Source of the DNA: Bacillota bacterium | GTDB lineage: Bacteria > Bacillota > Clostridia > Christensenellales > CAG-138 | DNA length: 61,374 nt | Reading direction: 5' to 3' | NCBI GenBank assembly: GCA_023455425.1 | Contig: JAEYCM010000025.1 | Location: 1-61,374 of the forward strand | Shown: piece after piece, positions 25,075-33,474 of the stretch | Layout: each line of letters begins with the position of its first letter | Position numbering within the stretch: the first letter of the stretch is position 1 | Notes under the pieces: generated by a model | The model's database searches: none | The model's input: the letters and a program-made list of their open reading frames with translations, nothing else | Told to the model about the DNA's origin: nothing | Made by a program: the position numbers and the translations under genes

Positions 25075-25977
25075 TCAACCCTGCTCCGCCGCAGCCTCCA
25101 GCGCCGCCTGCTTCTTTTCCCTCTTTATCATGCCGACGCTGAACAGGATCAGCCCGGCCCAGATGAACGCGAAGCTTACGGCTTTTGCAACACTGAACGG
25201 TTCGCCCATGATCGCTACGCCGAGTATCAGCATCAGGGTGGGGCAGACGTACTGCAAAAAGCCCATCGTAATAAAAGGCAGGCCGTTGACGCCCTGCGTG
25301 TACATGATGAGCGGCGCAGCCGTCACAATGCCCGCCAGCAGCAAAAAGACAAACTGCAGCGGCGTCGCCGTTGCAATTGCCGCGGAGGTCTGCGGGGAGA
25401 GGAGGAGAAAGAGCAGCGCCGCGGGAAAGAGGACGATCGTTTCCACCGCGATGCTGACGGTCCCGTCCACATGCGCAAACTTCTTGAACATGCCGTAGAG
25501 CGCAAAGGACACGGCAAGCGTGATGGCGATATACGGGAACGCGCCGTACTGCAGCGTGGTCAAAAGCACGCCCGCAGCCGCAAGCAGCAGCGCAACCAAT
25601 TCCATCTTGCCGCAGCGTTCCTTGAATATGAGCGAGCCGAACAGGAATACCACCAACGGGTTCATGTAATACCCCAGGCTGGAGTCCGTCACATGCCCCG
25701 CGCTCACGGCCCAGATATACACGCCCCAGTTGACGGTGACGGTAAGCGCCGCGGGGATGAGGAACTTCATCAACTGCTTGTTCCGCATGACCGCCCAAAG
25801 CTCACCTAAGCGCCCCGTCACAAACAAAAGCAGCGTGGTGCAGACGGCGGACATCACGATGCGGCAGCAGAGGATGACGATGGGATCGATGCCCGAAAGC
25901 GCGTGCCAGTAAAGCGGCAGAACGCCCCAGATCACGTAGCCTGCAAGCACCATCAGCAGGCTTTTTTTGTTTTTCAT
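25075..25977 (-). CDS. rarD: RarD/EamA-type membrane transporter
   Basis: The 300-residue protein has ten predicted membrane helices in two EamA repeats, starting LLMVLAGYVIWGVLPLYWHAL, with LTVTVNWGVYIWAV and SSLGYYMNPLVVFLFG, which mark the RarD subgroup of the drug/metabolite transporter superfamily. The substrate is unknown (RarD was first linked to chloramphenicol sensitivity). It is a single gene, divergent from murG. Confidence 0.88.
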   Translation of the reverse strand: MKNKKSLLMVLAGYVIWGVLPLYWHALSGIDPIVILCCRIVMSAVCTTLLLFVTGRLGELWAVMRNKQLMKFLIPAALTVTVNWGVYIWAVSAGHVTDSSLGYYMNPLVVFLFGSLIFKERCGKMELVALLLAAAGVLLTTLQYGAFPYIAITLAVSFALYGMFKKFAHVDGTVSIAVETIVLFPAALLFLLLSPQTSAAIATATPLQFVFLLLAGIVTAAPLIMYTQGVNGLPFITMGFLQYVCPTLMLILGVAIMGEPFSVAKAVSFAFIWAGLILFSVGMIKREKKQAALEAAAEQG

Positions 25978-26193
25978 GGGGAAAATCCTTTCTTAAACTT
26001 GCCGCTTGCGGCGAAATTGGCGCAAGCGGCAAATGATATACGGCGTTTGAGTGGATGTTCTATTCTAACACAACCGCCGCGTTTTGTGGTATACTCTCTT
26101 TTGCGGCAAGGACAAGCCGCGCTTCGTTCGCGCGCACGCTCTTACGCAAAAAGCGCATATACTAAACCGAAAATACAGGAAAGGACCGACCCC

Positions 26194-27261
26194 ATGCAGC
26201 ATACGGCAGTGTTTACCGGAGGCGGCTCCGCCGGACATGTCACCCCCAACCTTGCGCTGATGCGCGTTTTGAAAGAGGAGGGGTATACGATCCATTACAT
26301 CGGCACCAAAGCGGGAATCGAGCGCGGGCTGGTGGAGGCGGAGGGCGTACCCTACCACTGCATCAGCGCCGGAAAACTGCGGCGGTATTTTAGCCTGGAG
26401 AACGTGGCGGATGTGTTTCGCGTGCTTCGCGGCATCGGCCAGTCCCGCAGGCTGATTAAAAAGTTGAAGCCGGACGTCGTGTTCTCAAAAGGCGGCTTTG
26501 TCTCCGTGCCCGTGGTGGTGGGCGCAAGGAAGCTGACGAATATCGTGGTGCATGAGTCGGACTATACGCCGGGCCTTTCTAACCGCATCGCCAACAGATA
26601 CGCAACCACCGTATGCGTCACGTTTGAGGATACGCTCTCCCATGTCGGGCCAAAGGGCGTGTTTACCGGCACGCCCATCCGCAAAGAGCTTTATGAAGGC
26701 GTGCCCGCACAAGGCCGCGCGTTCACCGGATTATCCGGCTCCAAACCCGTGCTGCTGATGATGGGCGGGAGCCTGGGCGCGCAGGCTGTGAACGACGCCT
26801 TGCGCGAAGCGCTGCCCGAGCTTTTAAAAACATTCGATATCATCCACTTATGCGGCAAGGACAAAATATCCCAGGCGCACGCGCAGCCGGGGTATCTGCA
26901 GTATGAGTATATTTCAAAGGAGCTGCCCGATCTTTTCGCCGTGGCGGATATCGTGCTTTCCCGCGCGGGCGCAAACGCCGTGTTTGAATTCCTCGCGCTC
27001 AAAAAGCCCGCGCTGCTCGTTCCGCTGCCCAAATCCGCCAGCCGGGGCGATCAGATTTTGAACGCCAACTATTTTGGGAAAAAGGGCTACGCCGCGGTGC
27101 TGGAGCAGGAGCAGATGACGCCGCAGACGCTTGCAAAAGCCTTGCTTTCCCTGTACAACGACCGTGCGCGGTATGTGGAGGCCATGTCAAAGGCCCCCAA
27201 CGCGGACGGCACCGAAGCGGTATTGGGCGTCATCCGCCGCGCGGCGGAGAACAAACGATGA
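26194..27261 (+). CDS. murG: UDP-N-acetylglucosamine transferase MurG
   Basis: MurG makes lipid II from lipid I on the cytoplasmic face of the membrane. The 355-residue protein has GGGSAGHVTPNLALM at residues 8-22, HESDYTPGLSNRIANRYA, MMGGSLGAQAVNDALRE and SRAGANAVFEFLALKKPALLVPLP. I use the ATG at 26194 with AGGAAAGGAC upstream; longer readings run into the rarD promoter region. The gene stands outside the mur/fts cluster. Its last four bases overlap the next gene. Confidence 0.95.
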   Translation: MQHTAVFTGGGSAGHVTPNLALMRVLKEEGYTIHYIGTKAGIERGLVEAEGVPYHCISAGKLRRYFSLENVADVFRVLRGIGQSRRLIKKLKPDVVFSKGGFVSVPVVVGARKLTNIVVHESDYTPGLSNRIANRYATTVCVTFEDTLSHVGPKGVFTGTPIRKELYEGVPAQGRAFTGLSGSKPVLLMMGGSLGAQAVNDALREALPELLKTFDIIHLCGKDKISQAHAQPGYLQYEYISKELPDLFAVADIVLSRAGANAVFEFLALKKPALLVPLPKSASRGDQILNANYFGKKGYAAVLEQEQMTPQTLAKALLSLYNDRARYVEAMSKAPNADGTEAVLGVIRRAAENKR

Positions 27262-28754
27262 AGCGGCAGGACCAGTCCGCGCCGGATCAAAAGGCGCTGG
27301 ATCTCGAGATCAATGCCGCAAACGGGCCGGACCCCGCGGCGGCATTGAGCGCGCTTGTCGCCGCCGCCAAGAAGGAAGCGGCCCGCAACTATATCGGCGC
27401 CGCTTTAGGAAGGGACAAGCTGTATAACGCGTTGCAGCATACGGACCCCAAGGCGCGCAAAAACGCCGCCCGTTTGTTGGGGGCGTTGGGAAAGCGGCAG
27501 GATGAGCCCGCGCTGATTGCCGCCCTGCAATCGGAAACCACGCGCTTTGTACGCCCTTCCATGCTGCTTGCGCTGGGCGCTTTGGGCGGGGAGGAGGCGC
27601 GCGCCTATCTCAATGCTTTGCCCGAGCCTATAGCCAACAGCCCGGAGGAAGAGAAGCACGCGCGGGAGGAAGCGGAGGCGCTGCGCCGTGCGCGTGTCAG
27701 CCTGATGCAGATCGCGTCCCATCCGTTCAAGGGCTTTATAAAACCCCATCATGCGGTAGTGCTTGCCCCCGCCGGCTTTGCACCGCTGCTGCAGCAGGAA
27801 CTAAAGGCGCTTTCTATTCCCGCCCGTCCGGCGGGGGAGGACGTGCTTTCCATTACCGTGCAGGAGATGGATGCACTTTTCCGCGCCCGCTGCTTTGCGG
27901 AGCTCCTGTTCTCGCTTGCGGAGGGACTTTCTGCGGACCCGGCCCTGGTGGCAAACGCTGTGCGGGAGCCGTTCGTTTCCCTGCTGCGGGACGGGCTTTC
28001 GGGCCCGGAGCCGTATCCCTACCGTGTGGAGTGCCCCGCCATCGAGAATCGCGCCGCATTTATTTCCGCACTCGCAGCAGAGCTTGACAAGGAATCGCTT
28101 CTCAACAGCGCTTCGCAGTACGATGCGGAGCTTCGTCTGCTGCCGCAGCAGAACGGAACGATTAATGCCTACTGCAAGCTTTACACCTTGGGAGACCCGC
28201 GCTTTTCCTACCGTAAACGCGCCCTGCCCGCTTCCATGCACCCGGCCACCGCCGCCTGCGTGGCGCGTTATGCCTCCGGTTTCCTCGGGAAAAAGGAAGA
28301 CATACAGGTGCTCGATCCTTTCTGCGGCAGCGGTACGCTGCTGATCGAATGGGCAAAGCGCTCGCCCAAAAGCACGCTGACAGGAGTCGATATCGCTTAC
28401 AGCGCGCTCGAAATCGCAAAGGAAAACATGCGGGCGGCAAATGTTCGCGCGGGATTGGTCCATAAGGATAGCACCGCGTTTGTCCCCCGCGCGCCGTATG
28501 ATCTTATTCTCAGCAATCTGCCTTTTGGCAACCGTGTAGGGACGCACCAGGACAACGAGCGCCTGTACGCGAAGCTGTGCGCCATGCTTCCGGAATGGCT
28601 CGCACCCGGCGGCGTCGCCGTGCTCTACACCATGGAATATACGCTCTTGCACCGCTGCCTTTCAAAGCAAAAAGGCCTCCGCCGTATCGGTGAAACGCGC
28701 ACCGCCGCCGGAGGGCTGCTGCCCTGGGTAGTTGTGGTGGGCAAAGCCGAATGA
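27258..28754 (+). CDS. HEAT-repeat / RNA methyltransferase fusion
   Basis: The 498-residue protein combines an N-terminal alpha-helical HEAT-like region (about 25-150: DPKARKNAARLLGALGKRQDEPALIAAL, FVRPSMLLALGALGGEEARAYL) with a C-terminal SAM-dependent methyltransferase. The latter has VLDPFCGSGTLLIEWA near residue 351 and ILSNLPFGNR near 417, the motif IV of the UPF0020/TrmG10/RlmKL-like N2-guanine methylases. A middle region (about 165-330) may be a degenerate THUMP-like RNA-binding part. The target is unknown. It starts at ATG 27258 inside the murG stop (ATGA), so it is coupled to murG. Confidence 0.85.
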   Translation: MKRQDQSAPDQKALDLEINAANGPDPAAALSALVAAAKKEAARNYIGAALGRDKLYNALQHTDPKARKNAARLLGALGKRQDEPALIAALQSETTRFVRPSMLLALGALGGEEARAYLNALPEPIANSPEEEKHAREEAEALRRARVSLMQIASHPFKGFIKPHHAVVLAPAGFAPLLQQELKALSIPARPAGEDVLSITVQEMDALFRARCFAELLFSLAEGLSADPALVANAVREPFVSLLRDGLSGPEPYPYRVECPAIENRAAFISALAAELDKESLLNSASQYDAELRLLPQQNGTINAYCKLYTLGDPRFSYRKRALPASMHPATAACVARYASGFLGKKEDIQVLDPFCGSGTLLIEWAKRSPKSTLTGVDIAYSALEIAKENMRAANVRAGLVHKDSTAFVPRAPYDLILSNLPFGNRVGTHQDNERLYAKLCAMLPEWLAPGGVAVLYTMEYTLLHRCLSKQKGLRRIGETRTAAGGLLPWVVVVGKAE

Positions 28755-28781
28755 TCCGATGCAAGAGGAAGGAGGCGGGCC

Positions 28782-29336
28782 ATGCTCAACGTTGCACCCA
28801 CACAACTGCCGGAAGTGCTTGTTTTGGAATACGCGCTGACCACGGAAAGCAGGGGCTTCTCCCACGCTACTTTTTCGAAAAGCGAATTGCATGTAGCCGG
28901 TATTGTAATGGATGTTGTGGAGGAAAACGTATATTGCCCCCGAAAGGCAGGGACGCTGTACGGTATTCATTTTCAGAACGATCCGTTTGCACAAGGCAAG
29001 CTTCTGTACTGCATCCAAGGACATGGGCTGGATTTTGCGGTCGATTTGAGGAAAGACTCCCCAACCTATAAACAATGGGTCTGTGTGGAACTTTCTGCGG
29101 AAAACCGGAAACAGATCTATATTCCCAAGGGCTTTGGCCATGCCTTTTTGTCGCTGCAGGATGATACAAAAGTTGTCATGCGCATCGACCGCTGCTTTGA
29201 TCCGGCATATGCACGGGCCATCGCATGGAATGATCCTGATTTGGCCATTGATTTTCCCATAAAGAATCCTGTCCTTGCTCAGCACGATATCAAAGCGCCG
29301 TTGCTGCGGGACAGCGATTGTAATTTGCAAAAATAA
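28782..29336 (+). CDS. dTDP-4-dehydrorhamnose 3,5-epimerase-like protein (RmlC family)
   Basis: The 184-residue cupin has the RmlC pattern: TLYGIHFQNDPFAQGKLLYCIQGHGLDFAVDLRKDSPTYKQW and IPKGFGHAFLSLQDDTKVVMRID, with the catalytic His in GIHFQ and the Asp in VDLRKDS. It should epimerise C3/C5 of a dTDP-4-keto sugar. No other rhamnose gene (rmlA, rmlB, rmlD) is in the window, so it may serve another sugar or be an orphan. The ATG at 28782 follows GGAGG by eight bases. It is the last gene of the murG operon. Confidence 0.85.
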   Translation: MLNVAPTQLPEVLVLEYALTTESRGFSHATFSKSELHVAGIVMDVVEENVYCPRKAGTLYGIHFQNDPFAQGKLLYCIQGHGLDFAVDLRKDSPTYKQWVCVELSAENRKQIYIPKGFGHAFLSLQDDTKVVMRIDRCFDPAYARAIAWNDPDLAIDFPIKNPVLAQHDIKAPLLRDSDCNLQK

Positions 29337-29363
29337 AAAAGGGGCGGACAGCCCCTTTGTATT
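29337..29363 (+). terminator. Terminator after the RmlC-like gene
   Basis: AAAGGGGC and GCCCCTTT form an 8-bp stem around GGACA, followed by GTATTTC. It can work on both strands, since parB ends at 29370. Confidence 0.7.
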
Positions 29364-29369
29364 TCAAAC

Positions 29370-30260
29370 CTACTCCTTCGCGTTCCGCCGCACGCGGATA
29401 AACACGTCCACGCCATCAGGCGCGTCGGTCTGCTCCACGTCCACCTGCATACCAAGGTCGCTTAATTGCTTCACCGCGGCGTTGATGGAGTTCAAAAACA
29501 GCCGGTAATCCCGCATATACCGCAATATCTTAGGCCGGGGCGCAGCGCCGTCCTTTTTTTCGTCGAACATGCGGTTGAGCGTCTTTTCCACCAGCTTTTC
29601 GGTGTCCTTGACGGAAAGCGCTTTCGATTTGACCTTTTCAATAACCTGCAGCTGCGCTTCGTCGTCCTTGAGGCGCAAGAGCGCCCGCGCGTGCCGCTCG
29701 GTCATGCGCGCTTCCGTCATGGCGTCCTTGACTTCGGGGGAAAGCCGCAATACCCTTAGCTTGTTCGCTACGGCGGATTGGCTCTTGCCCAGGCGCACCG
29801 CAAGTTCTTCCTGCGTCAACCCGTAGGTGGCGATCAGCTGCGCGTAGCACTCCGCCTCTTCCAGGTAATGCAGGTTTTCGCGCTGGAGGTTTTCAATGAG
29901 CGCCACCATGGCGCTTTCCTGTTCCACCATCGCGTCCTCCACAATGCAGGGCACTTCTGTCATGCCCAGCAGCTTGCAGGCCCGCAGGCGGCGTTCTCCC
30001 GCCACCAGCTCGTATCCGGTTGCCGTCTTGCGCACCACCATCGGCTGGATCAATCCAACCTGCTTGATGGAGTCGGCAAGCTCCGTAAGCGCTTCGTCGT
30101 CAAATGTTTTGCGGGGCTGGTTGGGGTTGGGGCGTATTTCCTCGATGGGCAGGCGCATCAGCTTTTTGCCATCCGCACCCGGCAACGCTACGGAAACCGC
30201 CTGTCCTTTTTGCCCGGCGTCCTCGCTGCGCTTGTCCTTTAAAAAATCGAAAACGGCCAT
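29370..30260 (-). CDS. ParB/Noc family DNA-binding protein
   Basis: The 296-residue protein has the ParB/Spo0J N-terminal CTPase motifs (NPNQPRKTF, GLIQPMVVR, ELVAGERRLRA, ENLQRENL) and the HTH segment TYGLTQEELAVRLGKSQSAVANKLRVLRL. Its C-terminus has a helix rich in basic residues. It could be Spo0J/ParB (parS binding, chromosome segregation) or Noc (nucleoid occlusion). Its place after mnmG-rsmG favours Noc, but no soj/parA gene is beside it. Read along the minus strand it is third after mnmG and rsmG. Confidence 0.88.
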   Translation of the reverse strand: MAVFDFLKDKRSEDAGQKGQAVSVALPGADGKKLMRLPIEEIRPNPNQPRKTFDDEALTELADSIKQVGLIQPMVVRKTATGYELVAGERRLRACKLLGMTEVPCIVEDAMVEQESAMVALIENLQRENLHYLEEAECYAQLIATYGLTQEELAVRLGKSQSAVANKLRVLRLSPEVKDAMTEARMTERHARALLRLKDDEAQLQVIEKVKSKALSVKDTEKLVEKTLNRMFDEKKDGAAPRPKILRYMRDYRLFLNSINAAVKQLSDLGMQVDVEQTDAPDGVDVFIRVRRNAKE

Positions 30261-30437
30261 ACTGCTCCCTCCTGATGCATCTTTCGGCGCGGCTTATTCA
30301 TCTCCTGCCCCGTTTACAAACAAAGTGCGATTTCCCTTCTGTTCGCGCAAATTCGCGTCCTATCGGGCACAAAAGGCAGGAATGGTGCGTATTCCACTTG
30401 GATGTGCTGTTAAGGCGTATCTGTTCAGCTTTAGAAG

Positions 30438-31118
30438 CTATAACGGTTTTCTTGCGGCCTCTCCGGCCTTTCTGGGGTAAGCCCGGGGCGTAGGAGCTGT
30501 TTTTTGGGCTAAAACGAGCGCCCGCTCGCCGTAGGGCATGGAAAAAGGAACGACGCTGAGCGAAAGACCGAGAATCTTCGCCGCATTCCCTGCAGACTCT
30601 ATCTCTTCCTCCGCATTTTTGCCCTTGTAGCAGATGGAAACGCCGCCCACTTTCAAAAACGGGGCGGTCAGCTCCAGCAGTACGGGCAGCGGCGCCACCG
30701 CGCGGGAAAGGGCGATATCATAGCGCTCGCGGTGGGGCGCTCCTTTTGCGGCGTCCTCCGCGCGGGCATGCACGCATTGCGCGTGGAGATGCAGCTCATG
30801 TAGCGTATCCTGTAAAAACTGTACGCGCTTGTTGAGGCTGTCCAATAGCGTCATATTGAGGTCCGGCCGGGCGATGAGCAGCGGGATGCCGGGGAAGCCC
30901 GCACCGGTGCCCACGTCGATACAGCGCGCGAATTGCTGCAGATGGGGGAGGGCGAGGAGCGAATCCACAAAGTGCTTGTCCGCGGCGTCCTCGGGGCTGA
31001 CGATGGCGGTGAGGTTCATTTTTTCATTGCCCTTTACAAGCAATTCAAAATAGAGCGCAAGTTGTTCGCGCTGCATATCGGTGAGACTGGGCAGCTTTTC
31101 TTTGAGCAGCGTCAGCAT
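30438..31118 (-). CDS. rsmG: 16S rRNA (guanine527-N7)-methyltransferase RsmG
   Basis: RsmG methylates G527 of 16S rRNA; its loss gives low-level streptomycin resistance. The 226-residue protein has NLTAIVSPEDAADKHFVDSLLAL, CIDVGTGAGFPGIPLLIARP, DSLNKRVQFL and SRAVAPLPVLLELTAP. The ATG at 31118 lies in the end of mnmG with a 7-bp overlap and has GGGAGG before it. The 177-bp gap to parB holds nothing I can name. Confidence 0.95.
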   Translation of the reverse strand: MLTLLKEKLPSLTDMQREQLALYFELLVKGNEKMNLTAIVSPEDAADKHFVDSLLALPHLQQFARCIDVGTGAGFPGIPLLIARPDLNMTLLDSLNKRVQFLQDTLHELHLHAQCVHARAEDAAKGAPHRERYDIALSRAVAPLPVLLELTAPFLKVGGVSICYKGKNAEEEIESAGNAAKILGLSLSVVPFSMPYGERALVLAQKTAPTPRAYPRKAGEAARKPL

Positions 31119-32989
31119 GCGTTGGCCTCCCGCGCTTTTTTCCATACCAGCAGCACGGCGATATCCGCGGGCGAAACCCCGGGGATGCGCGCCGCCTGGC
31201 CGATATTTTGCGGCTTTCTGTTCTGGAGCTTCTGCCGTGCTTCGATCCGGAGCCCGGATATGGAAAGGTAATCCGCGTCCTGCGGAAGCATTGCGTCCTC
31301 AAGCGTACGCATGCGTTCTACCTGCGCGTGCTGTTTGTCAATATAGCCGTCATACCGGGCGCAAAGCTCCACCTGCTCCAGGACGTCCGGCGCAAGCGGG
31401 GGCAGCGTGTCATAGAGTGCCATGAGCTCCGTATAGCGGATATCCCGGCGCTTTAACAGGTCAAAGAGCGGGATGCCGGTTTTGGCGGCCGGTTCGCCCT
31501 TTTCCTGCAAGTAGGCGTTAAGGCGTTCGTCCGGCGGGGCGATGCGTTTGAGCGCTTCCATGGCGCGGGCAATGCCTGCCTGCTTTTTCATCAGCGCGTC
31601 ATACCGCGCTTCGCTGATGAGCCCGGTCCGCTTAGAAAGCTCGGTGAGCCGCATGTCTGCGTTGTCCTGCCTGAGCAGCAGGCGGTATTCCGCGCGGGAG
31701 GTCATCATGCGGTAGGGTTCGTCTACGCCCTTGGTGGTCAAGTCGTCTACCAGCACGCCGATGTACGCGTCCGCCCGCGTTAAAACAAGCGGCGCTTCGT
31801 TGCCAAGATACAGCCCCGCGTTGATGGCGGCATACAGCCCTTGGGCCGCCGCTTCTTCATACCCGGAAGTGCCGTTGATCTGCCCGGCAAAGTACAGCCC
31901 GGGAATGCCTTTCGTGCAAAGGCATGCGTCAAGCGCCGTCGGGTCGATGCAGTCGTATTCTATGGCGTAGCCGGGGCGCGTCATTTCGCAGCGTGTAAGC
32001 CCCTCTATGGTGCGCAGCATCATAAGCTGCACGTCGGCGGGCAGGGACGTGCTCATGCCCTGCACATAGATTTCGTTGGTAAAGCGCCCTTCCGGCTCAA
32101 CAAAAATCTGGTGGCGCTCTTTGTCCGCAAAGCGGACGACTTTATCCTCTATGGAGGGGCAGTACCGTGCGCCCGTCCCCTTGATTTCGCCCGCATACAT
32201 GGGCGAGCGGTAAAGGTTATTCCGGATGACGGCGTGCGTCGCCTCGTTGGTATAGGTCAGGTAACAGGGCGTCTGGGTAAAATCCCGCTGCGGCGTCAAG
32301 AACGAGAACGCGGGCATGGGCACGTCGCCTTCCTGGATCTGCATCTTATGGTAATCGAGGCTCCTGCCGTTGAGGCGCGCGGGCGTGCCTGTCTTGAACC
32401 GGCGCAGCGTAAAGCCAAGCCCGGTTAAGGCGCCGGAAAGGCCGGTTGCGCGCATGAGCCCCGCGGGGCCGCTTTCCTGCTGCCATTCGCCGATGAGGAT
32501 GCGGCTTTTTAAGTAGACCCCCGTGCAGACAACCACGGCCCGGCAATGTATTTTTGCGCCTCCGGCTGTGAGGATGCCCGTGACGCTTCCGTTTTCAGTC
32601 AAAATCTCGCTGCATTCGCCCTGCATCAGTGTGAGGTGTTCCGCTTCTTCGAGCGTGCGCTTCATGCGCTCATGGTAACGGCGTTTGTCCATCTGCGCGC
32701 GCAGGGAATGCACCGCGGGCCCTTTGCCCAGGTTGAGCATGCGGATCTGGATGAGCGTATCGTCCGCGGCAAGGCCCATTTCGCCGCCCAGCGCGTCAAG
32801 CTCCCGCACCAGATGCCCCTTGCTGGTTCCGCCTATGGCGGGGTTGCAGGGCATCAGGCCGATGCTGTCCAAATTTAACGTAAGCAGGAGCGTGGAGCGG
32901 CCCATGCGCGCAAGCGCAAGCGCGGCTTCGCAGCCCGCGTGCCCGCCGCCGATCACGACGGCGTCGTATCTGCCCGCTTCAAAAACCAT
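31112..32989 (-). CDS. mnmG: tRNA uridine-5-carboxymethylaminomethyl modification enzyme MnmG
   Basis: MnmG (GidA) with MnmE modifies U34 of certain tRNAs, using FAD and folate. The 625-residue protein has YDAVVIGGGHAGCEAALALARMG at the start, MPCNPAIGGTSKGHLVRELDALGGEMG, GRFTNEIYVQGMSTSLP and FAGQINGTSGYEEAAAQG. It is full length. The partner mnmE, usually next door, is absent from this window. The start at 32989 has AGGAGGTGAG just upstream on its strand. Confidence 0.96.
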   Translation of the reverse strand: MVFEAGRYDAVVIGGGHAGCEAALALARMGRSTLLLTLNLDSIGLMPCNPAIGGTSKGHLVRELDALGGEMGLAADDTLIQIRMLNLGKGPAVHSLRAQMDKRRYHERMKRTLEEAEHLTLMQGECSEILTENGSVTGILTAGGAKIHCRAVVVCTGVYLKSRILIGEWQQESGPAGLMRATGLSGALTGLGFTLRRFKTGTPARLNGRSLDYHKMQIQEGDVPMPAFSFLTPQRDFTQTPCYLTYTNEATHAVIRNNLYRSPMYAGEIKGTGARYCPSIEDKVVRFADKERHQIFVEPEGRFTNEIYVQGMSTSLPADVQLMMLRTIEGLTRCEMTRPGYAIEYDCIDPTALDACLCTKGIPGLYFAGQINGTSGYEEAAAQGLYAAINAGLYLGNEAPLVLTRADAYIGVLVDDLTTKGVDEPYRMMTSRAEYRLLLRQDNADMRLTELSKRTGLISEARYDALMKKQAGIARAMEALKRIAPPDERLNAYLQEKGEPAAKTGIPLFDLLKRRDIRYTELMALYDTLPPLAPDVLEQVELCARYDGYIDKQHAQVERMRTLEDAMLPQDADYLSISGLRIEARQKLQNRKPQNIGQAARIPGVSPADIAVLLVWKKAREANAC

Positions 32990-33166
32990 GCGCTCTCACC
33001 TCCTGATCCGTTCATTGTTTATACATAAGAAAAAGCACAGCAATGAGTATAGCAGAAAGAGGGCGGTTTCACAAGGAATATCCCGCGGCGCGCCGGCCTC
33101 TTTCTGATGGGAACGCCCACGCAATTCCTGTAAAGTGCTGGGCAATTTTCCGCCGGCCTGGGCACA

Positions 33167-33195
33167 TTGACAATTGAATAACGTCACACTATAAT
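33167..33195 (+). promoter_or_regulatory. Perfect-consensus sigma-70 promoter of a candidate small RNA
   Basis: TTGACA (33167-33172) and TATAAT (33190-33195) are both perfect and exactly 17 bp apart, the ideal spacing. This is the best promoter in the window. It faces right, 280 bp before malQ. Confidence 0.85.
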
Positions 33196-33201
33196 GTTGC
33201 A

Positions 33202-33410
33202 TATAGGGCGTCGGGAACGTTTGCGGAGCAACCGCGACCGCTGTGGCTGGTCCACGGCATGCTTGTCGATTACCCGGCGCATTAGCTGTTGCAGACCTGG
33301 CTGCTGTCATGCATAGGCGCAACCCTGCGCATGGCATGGTCTGAATGCCCGTTGAACGTTGCCCCTGCGCCGCCCGCGCCGTATGGCCCGGGCGGTGCAA
33401 CCGTTTTTGG
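33202..33410 (+). ncRNA. Candidate rod-shaped small RNA (possibly 6S-like)
   Basis: The transcript from the promoter at 33167 would start near 33202. A closing stem pairs GGG-AACGTT-T-GCGG (33213-33226) with CCGT-TG-AACGTT-G-CCC (33349-33364). A small hairpin GCGCA-ACCC-TGCGC lies at 33317-33330. Right after the closing stem comes a terminator: GCGCCGCCCG (33367-33376) pairs with CGGGCGGTGC (33389-33398), with inner GCC-GTAT-GGC, then TTTTT at 33404. The size (about 205 nt), rod fold with open centre and strong promoter recall 6S RNA, but I cannot confirm the family. No protein-coding frame here is convincing. The rest of the gap 32990-33474 shows no gene. Confidence 0.55.
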
Positions 33411-33474
33411 GGATTTACATTGTCGCATGAATATGCTACTTTTTCCCCAACTACCCCAAAAAGTGGAGGATATG

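Noticed and set aside
33202..33410. tmRNA, SRP RNA or RNase P RNA at this site
   Set aside because: The hallmark motifs (SRP GGAAG tetraloop segment, RNase P GAGGAAAGTCC, tmRNA ends) are not present.
33289..33474. An N-terminally extended malQ starting at 33289
   Set aside because: The extension covers the structured RNA and terminator, is not conserved in malQ, and the ATG at 33475 has a proper GGAGG.
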